This document shows, piece by piece, positions 45,289 through 54,566 of a stretch of DNA of 64,000 nt (the first letter of the stretch is position 1; each line of letters begins with the position of its first letter). This DNA comes from Ligustrum vulgare (Eukaryota > Streptophyta > Magnoliopsida > Lamiales > Oleaceae): positions 9,807,115 through 9,871,114 of the forward strand of contig OY743189.1 of NCBI GenBank assembly GCA_963555705.1. Reading direction: 5' to 3'. The position numbers and the translations under genes were made by a program. The notes under the pieces are model-generated. The model saw nothing but the letters and a program-made list of their open reading frames with translations. It had not been told where the DNA came from and made no database searches.

Positions 45289-45723
45289 AACCGGGGCTTT
45301 GCAATTAAAGAAAGTCAGGAAATGAGTTGAGAAGTGCAAGGCTGGAAATTGCAAGATATGCAAGGCTCTGAGATCATCTTTCAAGCCTCCATGATTTGGA
45401 AGTACAAAAAGTCAGGATCGGGACTCTAAACGGAGCGCTTGTTGGGAGGCAACCCAACTTTTCTTCCCTTTTACTTATTACGCTTTCATTATTTATTTTA
45501 GTATTGAAATTTTAGATATATGCATGGTAGGAATTGTGTTTGAGTGTTTTGCATGTTTTATGTTAAGAGCACTTGTGCATAATATTCTATTATTGCATAT
45601 TTAGGTATGTTTTTTATTTTGCATGTTTACATTAGGCTAGGTTTTTATCGTCATTCAAAACTCACACACACATACACACTAGTTTGAATCATTAGGTTAA
45701 TGTTTGGAAAATCATGAATCATT
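45289..45723 (+). other. Athila 3' internal scrap
   Basis: Contains GAGCGCTTGTTGGGAGGCAA near 45436, a segment normally found near the 3' end of Athila interiors, directly after the protease. This shows that RT to integrase (several kb) was removed. No ORF of interest. Confidence 0.65.
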
Positions 45724-45810
45724 AGTCCTCGTGGGAACGATAATCCGGACTCTAAGGTCCACTTTATTACTTGGTTGCGATATCGTACACTTGCGATTTC
45801 AAACACAACA
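45724..45810 (+). repeat. Remnant of Athila 3' LTR (87 bp)
   Basis: AGTCCTCGTGGGAACGATAA...CACAACA, equal to the last 87 bp of the 5' LTR except one base. The upstream ~1.4 kb of the 3' LTR is missing. Confidence 0.92.
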
Positions 45811-45815
45811 GTGAT

Positions 45816-46706
45816 GTCTAAACATATAATTAGTTGTAGAAATACAAAATTCAAATAAAATAAATGTATTAAACACGAGTTGCATAAATGATGAATACTT
45901 TCATATATGATGCATGAAGAAAAATTATGCACAAGTAGATCCAAAACTACTACAATATGACGACAACCTAAAACCCCAAAATCTTAAACACATTTCTCTA
46001 TAGGAGAAATAAATGTGATTTATGGCTAGGCTGGGACCCTCCCACTAAATTAAATATATCTAGCATCTCATGCAATATTTAATTTATAGTCGTTAAAATT
46101 TGGTCATCATTGACATCGTTTGGATATTCTATAGGAAGTCCCCCACGATGTCATTGATTTAAGTGTCTAGCCCCTATATTGATAATATTTCAAGTACCAA
46201 ATTAATTATGTCACATATAGGGTAATCATGATTAATTCACACTTAAAAAATTATCACCTAATTGGGTCCAATCCAGTAACCAAAACAGTGTAGCCCCTCC
46301 TATAGGGAGATTAATTAGATTAGTACGAGGCATACACAATTTTTTTACTAATGGGCTAATAGAGGATGCCGTGAGTTCAAAAATTGCACCCTCGCTCACT
46401 TAATATTTTGAACTCTTGGATTTTAATTAATAATTACCCAATCAATTTTAACTCTTAAAATCAATTTAATTATTAATAAATATATTTATTTTCAAATCTA
46501 ACATTTAGAAAAGAAAATAAAATATAAAACAATGCATGACAGTATAGTACCTAGAGCGGTGTTCATGTGATCTACATGACATGTTATTTAATGACATTCA
46601 TTCATAATTTATTAAAGTAATAAATAAATGCGATAATAAAATAAACGAGAACATAATTTATGGCCCAAACCTAGACACAAAATTACAAATTAATTAAAGA
46701 GTCTAT
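45816..46706 (-). other. copia B internal segment 3
   Basis: Aligns with D 59604-60486. No coding region recognised. It ends at 46706 by a deletion junction to gypsy G. Confidence 0.75.
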
Positions 46707-47255
46707 TAGAATTAGAATGAATGTTTGGGATGATGAAGGGGATGGTGAACAAAATGGGAGCATGTATAGGAAAAGAGGAGAATGGGTAGATAGGAGTGAA
46801 GATGAAATTGATGATAATATTGATAGAACAAAAATAAAGAGTCCATCATTTCATAGGAGGGATGATAATGAAGGGGAAGTTGAAGAAGATTGGAGTATGT
46901 ATAGGAGGAGAAGAGAATGGGTAGATAGGAGTGGAGATGGGATGGATGAGAAGGTTAATATTGAGCAAATGAAGACCTCATCATTCCATAGGAGGGACGA
47001 AAGTGGAAGTAGAGAAGTAGTGAAGGAGATGAATGCTAGGCTACCAAAATTTTTAGCCCATGATAATGAGAGAGAGAAGTATGGAGGAAATAATTTCTAC
47101 ACTAAATGCCTTGTGGGGGATAGGGCATGTAGTCTCATTATAGATGGGGAGAGTGACACGAATTTGGTGAGTGCTAGTAGGGTGGAGAAATTGGGGTTAC
47201 CGGTTATGAAGTATCCTAATCCCTATGTATTGCAAAGGTTGGGTGACGATGGGGG
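46707..47255 (+). pseudogene. gypsy G gag tail and start of protease
   Basis: ATG at 46717. Residues ~14-105 contain two copies of a 45-residue unit (SMYRKRGEWVDRSEDEIDD, then SMYRRRREWVDRSGDGMDE), then NARLPKFLAHDNEREKYGGN and the retropepsin start FYTKCLVGDRACSLIIDGES with the catalytic Asp followed by Gly-Glu-Ser instead of the usual small residues. The frame ends at 47259 after a slip in a G run; the protein continues in another frame from 47256. Confidence 0.8.
46757..47026 (+). repeat. 135-bp direct repeat in gypsy G gag tail
   Basis: ATGTATAGG starts at 46762 and 46897, an offset of 135 bp or 45 codons. Each unit includes GAATGGGTAGATAGGAGTG and a CATAGGAGGGA end. Frame-preserving, so a protein-level duplication. 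Confidence 0.8.
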
Positions 47256-49562
47256 ATGAGAGTGAGTGAACAAGTTCTTCTTGCCTTCAACATTGGATCC
47301 TATTGTGACCAAGTGATATGTGATGTAGTACCCATGTACACTACACACATAATTTTGGGGCGACCTTGGCAAAGTGATAGGAGTGTGACACATGACAAGA
47401 GGAAGAACCGGTGTATCTTCCAAATGGATGGAAAAAAGGTTGTGATCCTATCTTTGAGCCCGAAAGAAGTATGCAAAGACCAAATGAAGCTCAAGAAGAA
47501 ATTTGAGGAAGAAAGAAAAGAAAGGGAAAATAGGAAATCAAAAGAAAAATCACTTGAGAAAATTGATGTCAACACAAAAGTGAGGCCAAATGAAAAAGAG
47601 AGAGTTGGGGCCATATCCCTAGAAAAAAGGAGAGGCAATGAGGGTGGGAGCATTACTCCAGAAAAAGGAGAGGCAATGAGGGTTGAGGATTCTACCTCAG
47701 AAAAAGGTGAGGAAGTGATGAGTGCCACAGAGAAAATTGAGAGGAGAGATCACACAAAAATGTTCTTTACTCTTGAATTTTCTAACAATGCCCTTCCTAG
47801 CTTGGTTACTCCTTTGTTGCAGGAGATTGTGAGGCCGACTTATCAAAGCAACCAAGAACTCAAAAGTCATGCCGAGTGGAAGAACTTTATGGGGATATTT
47901 TCCTACCACAGAAAATACAATCAAGGTAAATAAAATGTGGTAACCGATGCAATATCTAGGAGGTACGCTCCTAACACTTCTTCGAGAGCAAGGTTATTAT
48001 ATTTGAAATACATCAAAGGATTGTATGACATTGATGTGGACTTGACAAATGAAATTTTGTCATGTGGAAATGTTGCATGTAATGAAGGTCCTTGGCATGA
48101 TGAATTCCTCACTTGTAAATTCAAATTTTTATGTGTGCCTAATTGTCTAAGTGCCAACTCATTTTGTATTGAGCATGTTAAGGGCATCCATGTTAATAAT
48201 TCGAATTTGTTAAACATTTATGAATCATGCTGTGAGCAATATTTTGATGGATTCTATGAGCATGATAACTATTTGTTTTGGAAAGTTGGATTGTTTGTTT
48301 TTAAATGTGCCATGCGCGAATTTCTAATGAGTGAGGCACGTGTTGGTTGTTTGATTGGGCACTTTGAAACCAATGGGGCCGTGGAAATATTTTGTGATCG
48401 CTTTTATTGGCCTCATTAGAAAATTGGTGATAAACATGTTTGCACTTGTGGTAAAGGCCGAACGTTCCAAGTGGCTAAATCTAAGTTTTTACCTCAAGTT
48501 TTATACACACATTTGCACATTTCCAGTAAACCTTGGGTTAATCATTCTATGGAGTTTGTGTTGGGTTTACTTAAACCAAAGAAAAGAAATGATGTTAATT
48601 TTGTGGATGTTGGTAGGGGTATTAAACTTTTACATTTTACTACATGTCATGAAGCCCGCATTGCTATCAACATGATGAATCTTTTCTTTGGGGGAGTGGT
48701 GCCTTTGCCTAAAAATGATGCTCAATTTGTGGTTGATAAATTTGCTTGCAATGGAAGTGTTCATCCTATTAGCAAATTTTCTCCACTTGATGTTGCTTAT
48801 GGCCCTAGCCTACTAACTTTTTTGAGCTTGATGTCCTTATTTATTGATGGAAATGTTAGTATAGGTGGCCATAACAAAGCAAATCTGGTTAAGCCCCTTC
48901 GCAGGAGACTCGTGCCTCCATCTGAGGGGATTGGCATACAATGTACTTCCCATGCCAACCATGGTAGGAAGTGATTTGTATTTGATCCGGGTGGTTGGAA
49001 ATGGTTCTTTTCAAGGGGAGAACGGGTTCCCGATCGAATAAAATCCAAAATGCTATCCTGTGATGTTGGCACCTCTCAAGTTCTTCGCAACGCCTACAAA
49101 TTGATTTTGCACGGTGAGTATGAAATTTCAGTTACATTTATTGTGTCTGAATTTTCTATTTTTATTATAGGTGTCGATTCGTGGTGGAATCTCTTTCGAG
49201 ATGGAGGAGATGATGAGAATCACGAGGGCCCAACTTCATTGCACGAACCTGTGATCCACAATGTTGCAAGATCAAAGTTCAAGGAGTTTCACGACAGTAC
49301 ATTCAAGCAAGATTCAAGGTCGAATCCTTTTCAAGAGGGAGGGGATGATGAGAATCGAGAAAGTCAAACCTCGATGCACGTGCCCGTGGGACCCATGACG
49401 AGATCCGAAGTTGAAGAGGTTCAAGATTTGAGGCTAAACAATGTGAATAAATCAAGAAAAGAAGCCAAGAATGAGCCAAAATTGAGAAGTTTGGAGTTTC
49501 AGCCAAGTTCGGTTGACCGAACTTTCTTCCGGTCGACCGATCTTCTACAGAGAAATTTTTGA
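47256..49562 (+). pseudogene. gypsy G pol, internally deleted, one continuous frame with stops
   Basis: A single reading frame runs 47256-49562, interrupted only by TAA 47931, TAG 48417 and TGA 48972. In order: the end of protease (DVVPMYTTHIILGRPWQSDR), a Lys/Glu-rich linker, the pre-RT phrase NNALPSLVTPLLQE, a jump to the RNase H terminus NVVTDAISRRYA, the integrase zinc region (MSEARVGCLIGHFETNGAVE, FYWPH), integrase pieces (KSKFLPQVLYTHLHISSKPW, MEFVLGL) and the C-terminal FVFDPGGWKW, NAYKLILHGEYEISVTFIVS. The RT domain and integrase catalytic core are missing. Deletions kept the frame. The end (VPVGPMTRSEVEEV) is encoded inside the 3' LTR. Confidence 0.85.
49331..49345 (+). other. Polypurine tract of gypsy G
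   Basis: TCAAGAGGGAGGGGA right before the 3' LTR; it doubles as coding sequence for FQEGG. Confidence 0.85.
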
Positions 49563-50106
49563 TTCAGCCTCAGTCGCGTTCGGTTGAGTGACGGTCGACT
49601 GAAAGTCTCATTTCGGTCGACCCTGTGATCGACCGAATTAGTTTCTGTCGACCAGTTCGGTCGACCGAAACACTCCATTTCACAAAAATGGGGTTTTTCT
49701 TGCAATTTTAGAAATTACACTTTTTACCCATTTTGTACATTATATACACATTTCTCTTCATTTGTAAAGATAACTTGATTGTTCATATGAAGTGCTCTTG
49801 AGAGCTTGGTCTTGAAAGACCCCTTTTGAGGTAAGGATAAAAACCTCCTTTGTTCTTATTATCTTCTTGGAATTTAATCAACTTTGCTTGAGTATTGTTA
49901 TTCTTCTGTTGTTGTTTATTTTCCGCCACCTTGGAATTTGTTTAGTTGATACCCATTGGGTTAGGGTTAGTTAATCCTTGAATTTTGGGTTAGATTTAAA
50001 CTTGGGTTAAGGTGTTTATCCTTTATTTTACCACTTTAGCTTTCTTGGGTTTTGTATTAAATTATTGTGGAAATTTTCAGTCAACACACTGAAGGGGTTC
50101 GCATCA
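49346..50106 (+). repeat. 3' LTR of gypsy G
   Basis: TGATGAGAATCGAGAAAGTC...GGTTCGCATCA, 761 bp, then TSD GTAAT. It carries the same palindrome array (about 49509-49670), several copies of which are altered by C-to-T changes. Confidence 0.9.
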
Positions 50107-50111
50107 GTAAT

Positions 50112-50679
50112 GTAGACTTGGTTGATATTCATTTTTTCCTTTGAAGAATATAGCATGCAAATATTCCTAATTCTTATATTTGTTCAATCTTCTTGCTTTT
50201 GTGTGCTAGATGCTTCCGTATGGATAAACTTGACTATTAGCTTTGGTATTTTTTTCTTATTTACAATATAGATACCTGACCTGATAGCAAGAATACTTGG
50301 TTTTTACTCCTGTTGTTGACATGTTGTTTTGTTTGAACTAAACAGTAATTCTGGATTTAGTATTAACCGAGGGATAGATTAAGAACGAAGTATAATTTTT
50401 GAGATATTTTCATTCATTTACCCTGTTAACTTTGCTTAATTCACTTCAATTAGAGAATCATCCTTTTGTTGCTTTCATTCGTTTTATTCTACAAAAAAGT
50501 TTCTTGGCCATGCTCTAAGGCTGTATAATTTGAGTTCTCATCATTAAATAATTAATGTTCTGGTTTCATATTTTATTTGGCTCGTATAATTAATGTTCTG
50601 GTTTCATCCTTTCAATGTGTATTTCCTTACTAGTTTCCTATTTTTACTTTTAATTTTGTTGCTTAAAATCTATATTCTT
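50112..50679. other. Spacer continuing the host side of gypsy G
   Basis: Continuation of the sequence left of 32160 after removal of G. A possible acceptor TGTGTGCTAG lies near 50203-50212, but no exon can be supported. Confidence 0.4.
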
Positions 50680-50880
50680 CTCTTTGCAGAAAGCATCATC
50701 ACACCTCTTAGCCTCTGTTCGGAATCTTTAGTTTTTTTTTTTTTTTTTTTTTATAAACTCTACAATTTTCAATACAACTTTTTAACCACACATTTTTTCT
50801 TTCTCCAATTTTTAACCCTCGAGATCCGTGCAGAACAGTAAAAAAAACTGGTTTTTTTCCCAAAAACCAGTCGTCGAACA
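50680..50880 (-). mobile_element. MITE of the TGTTCGG-end family, copy 2
   Basis: Left end CTCTGTTCGGAATC and right end GTCGTCGAACAG are imperfect inverted termini. The interior read on the minus strand (GGTTAAAAATTGGAGAAAGA, TGTGGTTAAAAAGTTG) matches copy 1. It contains the hairpin at 50847-50871 and a long T run. Confidence 0.45.
50847..50871. repeat. Perfect 10-bp stem hairpin
   Basis: ACTGGTTTTT and AAAAACCAGT around a 5-base loop TTCCC, near the end of the MITE. Confidence 0.8.
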
Positions 50881-50884
50881 GTGC

Positions 50885-51419
50885 ATTAATTGTATAATTT
50901 AAATTTGTCGATATATGTGAAGATGATTTGGGAACGGTGCGTTAAAGTTCATAGCTTCGTTATAGTTAATAAATGATGCTAATGAGGAAGATGACGTTAT
51001 TGCAAACTTGAAGAAATCGAAGCATGGTACTTGCGATTAGCTTATACAACTGTTTGGCCGGGGATGGTTCTTGCTCTCTGCCCTTACTTTGTTCATTATT
51101 TCTTGGCCTTTGTTAGTAACTTTGATGAGGAGCACAACTTTGGTGGTGATCAGCAACAAGCTAACTCATAAGGATGAAGATATATGTTTTTTTAGATGCA
51201 TAATAATGAATACAAAGTATGTTTGCTACTTTTTTTAAATTTAGATGTAACCACGAGTATTGAATAATTTTTACTTGTATTTTGGTACAACATTTTGAAT
51301 TCAATGTTATCTTGATTAAATTAAAAATCTTAATAAAATTTATTGTCTCTGTGCATTTTTATAATATTTTTAATAATGCAAAAAAGTTTAATTTAATACA
51401 AATAAAAAAATAAAATATC
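50885..51419. other. Spacer, no gene seen
   Basis: One open stretch near 50980-51170 (ANEEDDVIANLKKSKHGTC, then a stop) does not match a family I recognise. Confidence 0.35.
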
Positions 51420-51814
51420 TAAAAATGATTTAATTTCTCCCTATAAATAGTATCTTATTATACAATTAATCTTTCCGTACAAATATTATTTGTGAAGAAA
51501 AGGGAGATTTAGCCACAAAATAATTTGTTATCATGTGCTTACAAAATTTGTTTTATGAGTCAATGTAATTTTTGTAGACAAATAATTTTTTCGGGAAAAG
51601 GAATATTCTACGAATTGTATTTGTGTCCAAATAATTCGTGGGGAGAAACCTTAGCCCACAAATTTTGAAATTTTGTAGGCTAATACATTTCCCCACGATG
51701 TTTGCCACACAAATTTCCCTACAAATTTTGTTTGTATAAAAAGGTTTTTCCCTTCAAATAAGGATTTTTTCCTACAAAATAATTTTGTATGCAGAAAGTA
51801 AATTTCTTATAGTG
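51420..51814. mobile_element. CACTA-type transposon terminal fragment
   Basis: Many short direct and inverted copies of ACAAATTTTG/CAAAATAATTTG subterminal motifs, ending in AAATTTCTTATAGTG (to 51814), the reverse of the CACTATAAGAAATTT start typical of CACTA elements. No transposase and no left end were found. Confidence 0.55.
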
Positions 51815-51849
51815 ATAAATCTCAGGGGAATGCTTGGCCTGATATGATT

Positions 51850-51952
51850 TTTTTTTTTATTTTTTTTTTTTAACATTCCCCTTGAATGAGACTCGTATCC
51901 ATGTCTCTAACCTGATAAGATTTCGCTCTTACCACTTGAGTTAGGCGTTGAT
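51850..51952 (-). mobile_element. tRNA-derived SINE, minus strand
   Basis: On the minus strand: an A-box-like CTAACTCAAGTGGTAAGAGC near the 5' end, a B-box-like GGATACGAGTCTC about 45 bp later, and a 3' A-rich tail (the T runs at 51848-51871). Flanks CTGATATGATT (51839-51849) and CTGCTATGATT (51953-51963) form an 11-bp TSD with one mismatch. About 103 bp, non-coding, dependent on LINE proteins. Confidence 0.7.
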
Positions 51953-52080
51953 CTGCTATGATTACCAATAAATGGATGAGAGTATAGCTTCATGATTATG
52001 CTTAGATAGATGTCCTAATCGGTAGCTATTTTGTGTCGCTTCTTACTTTTAATATTTATTGTGGAAACAATATGTCCGGT

Positions 52081-52725
52081 CAGTGGATGAGCCAAGATGA
52101 AATTTCAGTGAGGGCACTATAGAAATTTTCGGAAATAAAGTGAGTTGAATGTACATTATTTTGGGAAAAAAATTGTTTTGAATAGTGATTGATGTGATAT
52201 TGTGTGATTGAAAATGAAAGAAAAATTTTGAATTTGTGTAAAATATTTTAAAATTAAAATGTAGTTAAAATTGAGTTTGTAGGTAGAAAAAATAGATTTT
52301 TTAAAGGCATACCAAACAGGGGCAAAATAAAATGCATAATAATATTAAAATTAAATAAAATATGCCCAAATTAAGTTTAAAAATAATCCACTCAAATTAA
52401 GCAAATCCAATTAAAAGAAAGAATAAGAATAAATGTTTAACATGAATATGTTAAGATAGACCATACTAAGGTGGAGTTTCAATATAAGCATTAAACGTAA
52501 ATATTAAAATATGTTCAAAATTTAAGACTAAATATTGAACAAACTAATAATGTAAACTAAAATTAATGAATTAATATAAGAAAGTTGGAAAGTTATATAC
52601 ATATTTCAATTGGGATTGCACAACCTTTAATGTTCATTTTTTTCTTTCTTTTTAATTTAAAAAAAAAAATTCAAAGTTCAGTGGGGGCCATGGACCCCAC
52701 TGCCCCCCACGTGGCTCCGCGAGTG
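52081..52725. mobile_element. Non-autonomous hAT-like element
   Basis: Terminal inverted repeats CAGTGGATGAGCCAAG (left) and CACTCGCGGAGCCACG (reverse complement of the right end), 11 of 16 matching, with flanking 8-mers TGTCCGGT (52073-52080) and TGTCCAGT (52726-52733), 7 of 8 identical. 645 bp, AT-rich interior, no transposase. Confidence 0.5.
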
Positions 52726-53424
52726 TGTCCAGTCATCTCATATTTCTCCATCCATTTCAAGAGGCTTTCGGCTTCTGTTTTCCAAGATACTTCGAAGTCG
52801 TAATACATTATCGACTCCGTGTGGCATTAGAGTCTACTTCCCTCAATTCCTGAAATAGCACGTTACTAGGGTCATATGGTGCTATGTTTGTGTACTTGTA
52901 GAAAATGCATATGCCTTAAATATTTGATTTGTGTTGGCACCAAAGCTTCAAATTTTGCACATTCCAGAGTTTCACAATGAAGCTGCCTTTAAAGTTTAAA
53001 TTCCATCTCTCAGTTGATAATCTGTGAAAAGGTCTAGATTGGCTAGAGGAAATAAATGGATTTTCCTTTAAAAAATGCTGGGATTTTATATCCTCATTAT
53101 AAGGTTTTCCAGTAGATTTAGTGGTCAGTTAAGTAGAACGGCAAAAAAAAAAAATGATTCATGTAGCTGATCTTAAATTTATTGAAAATAAAATAAGACT
53201 TGGTTTTAGAGATGGAATATCCATCTTACATTGTTTGATTGGTTCATTTTCTCTAATTTTTTTACTTCAGTTTTTCTGAGAAGAACCATGACGTTCACAA
53301 AAGATAAAATAGAAGATGTGAAGTTTGATCAACAACGTAGATAACAATAATAAATAATAGTTCTTGTTCACTTTTATTATAGAGTATACACAAAAATTCG
53401 GTGAATGAATTATTACTTTTAGAA
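52726..53424. other. Spacer, no gene seen
   Basis: AT-rich sequence with short A runs; no supported feature. Confidence 0.5.
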
Positions 53425-53600
53425 TCTGTTTGGTGTAGAAGAAATTAGCAAAAAAAAAAAAAAAAAAATTGAATATGTGGTTAAAAAGTTGTTAAAATTG
53501 TGTAAAATGCTGAATCCAATAAAAATGTGTGGTTGAATTTGAAAATGAATTTGAGAAGAAATGTGGAAATTTTTCTTAGGACAAAATAGGACCTTAAACC
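53425..53600 (+). mobile_element. MITE-like relative, copy 3 of the TGTTCGG-end family
   Basis: Contains TGTGGTTAAAAAGTTG and AATGTGTGGTTGAATTTG in the same orientation as copy 1, with a left end CTGTTTGGTGTAG. The right terminus is unclear. More decayed than copies 1 and 2. Confidence 0.35.
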
Positions 53601-53759
53601 ACCTTGTATAAAGGTATAAATTATTAGAGAGTAGACATATTTATTTATCTAACTTCAAATCTTTAGCATAATTGAACAACTTATAATTCAAAAATGATTT
53701 TATTTTATTTTATTTTTAATATGAGTTATCTAGGCATATTTTCATATGTGAGTAACAGC

Positions 53760-54143
53760 AAGATTTAAGATCAAGACACGTGTCTACTCTAATGCAATCT
53801 CAAACTACCTTATCTAGAAGCTGACCTCGAATTTCTTCACTGACCACATACGTATTGGAAATATATGATCTAAATAGACTTTGGCATAACATGTTGGACA
53901 TGATATCAATTCGTTGTACCTTTCCAAAGCTAACTTTTGTCATGAATTTTCTCTCCCACAAACAACCATTCCATCCCTTATCTCTATCAAAATGCCATTG
54001 TGTCCAGGGCAAGTCATACCGTGAGGCAATATGCACCATAGTTTGCAAAATGTGCAATGCTGATAGAAAAGTGAGACCAACAATAATTGACTTTGAAGTC
54101 TTTAACACTTTGAAATTTCGAATTTTTATCTACTCTGATACCA
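53760..54143 (-). pseudogene. Internal scrap of a small minus-strand LTR element
   Basis: Lies directly inside the PBS at 54133-54143. A 100-codon minus-strand stretch (includes ASRYDLPWTQWHFDRDKGWN) is open but matches nothing I recognise. It may be leader or a captured fragment. The partner LTR was not found. Confidence 0.35.
54133..54143 (-). other. Primer-binding site, minus strand
   Basis: The plus strand reads CTCTGATACCA, i.e. TGGTATCAGAG on the minus strand, adjoining an LTR end at 54144. Confidence 0.65.
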
Positions 54144-54351
54144 TGTTAAATCACTTATTTGGAAAAAAAAAAAAAAAAAACATTAATCATATTATTATCT
54201 ATATGATCGCACCACATGTGCTATGTCCCGGTGGAACGGATTAGGATTCCGAGGGCCGGCATAAAAAGTTGATAATTTATAATGGTTGTGTGTTGGATCA
54301 TCTTCATAATGAATGGTTCTATCTCTTATATGAGGAGTGTGACACCCGACA
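54144..54351 (-). repeat. Candidate short LTR (~208 bp), minus strand
   Basis: The plus strand reads TGTTAAATCAC...GACACCCGACA, TG...CA bounded and next to the PBS. No second copy in the window, so its class (TRIM or truncated LTR element) is undetermined. Confidence 0.45.
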
Positions 54352-54561
54352 CACTGTGTAGTAGAATAACATTTTTCTTAAATTAATTGTCGTGCAAGAG
54401 AGTAGAGACAAGAATTGGTGCATTACTTTCTCATCTATCTTCATTTTAATTCTCCAATATATGTATCCTCAAGTGGTAAAGACAACTTGGTACCTTTACT
54501 TGAACAGATAATTCAGTTTGTAATTTCACTAGAATAATCCGTACTGGGGATAGGAAAGAAT

Positions 54562-54566
54562 CTCTA
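54562..54566. repeat. Left TSD of copia D (ctcta)
   Basis: CTCTA before 54567 and again at 63229-63233. Confidence 0.93.

Larger units (their letters stand above)
41258..45810 (+). mobile_element. Athila-type gypsy derivative, gag-protease only
   Basis: 5' LTR 41258-42761, tRNA-Asp-type PBS, gag-protease region 42902-45288, a short 3' internal scrap, and only the last 87 bp of a 3' LTR (45724-45810), all within TSD GTGAT. RT, RNase H, integrase and any env-like ORF are absent. The PBS and the gag/protease sequences are typical of the Athila lineage. Because the TSD is intact, the loss of most of the 3' LTR occurred inside the element. Confidence 0.92.
33274..46706 (-). mobile_element. Ty1/copia element B, minus strand, nested in G and truncated
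   Basis: Sister of D. It retains its 3' LTR (33274-34689), polypurine tract and internal segments 34690-36048, 39005-41257 and 45816-46706, which align in order with 55984-60486 of D. N2 and the Athila derivative interrupt it, and D preserves both unoccupied sites. Alignment stops at TCTATTA near 46706, where D continues with its leader and 5' LTR; B therefore lost its 5' leader, PBS and 5' LTR together with part of G. Confidence 0.87.
32161..50106 (+). mobile_element. Ty3/gypsy element G, host of a four-element nest
   Basis: Outer element: 5' LTR 32161-32928, PBS 32931, internal pieces 32944-33273 and 46707-49345, 3' LTR 49346-50106, TSD GTAAT. Its middle is filled by copia B (33274-46706), which contains N2 and an Athila derivative. 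G's own coding part retains protease, a RNase H tail, the integrase HHCC region and the integrase C-terminus, but the RT and integrase cores are gone. Pol C-terminal coding runs into the 3' LTR, as described for the CRM lineage; I treat that lineage as tentative. Confidence 0.88.

Noticed and set aside
53800..54108. 102-codon minus-strand ORF
   Set aside because: No recognisable family and it sits inside an LTR-element scrap; kept only as part of that remnant.
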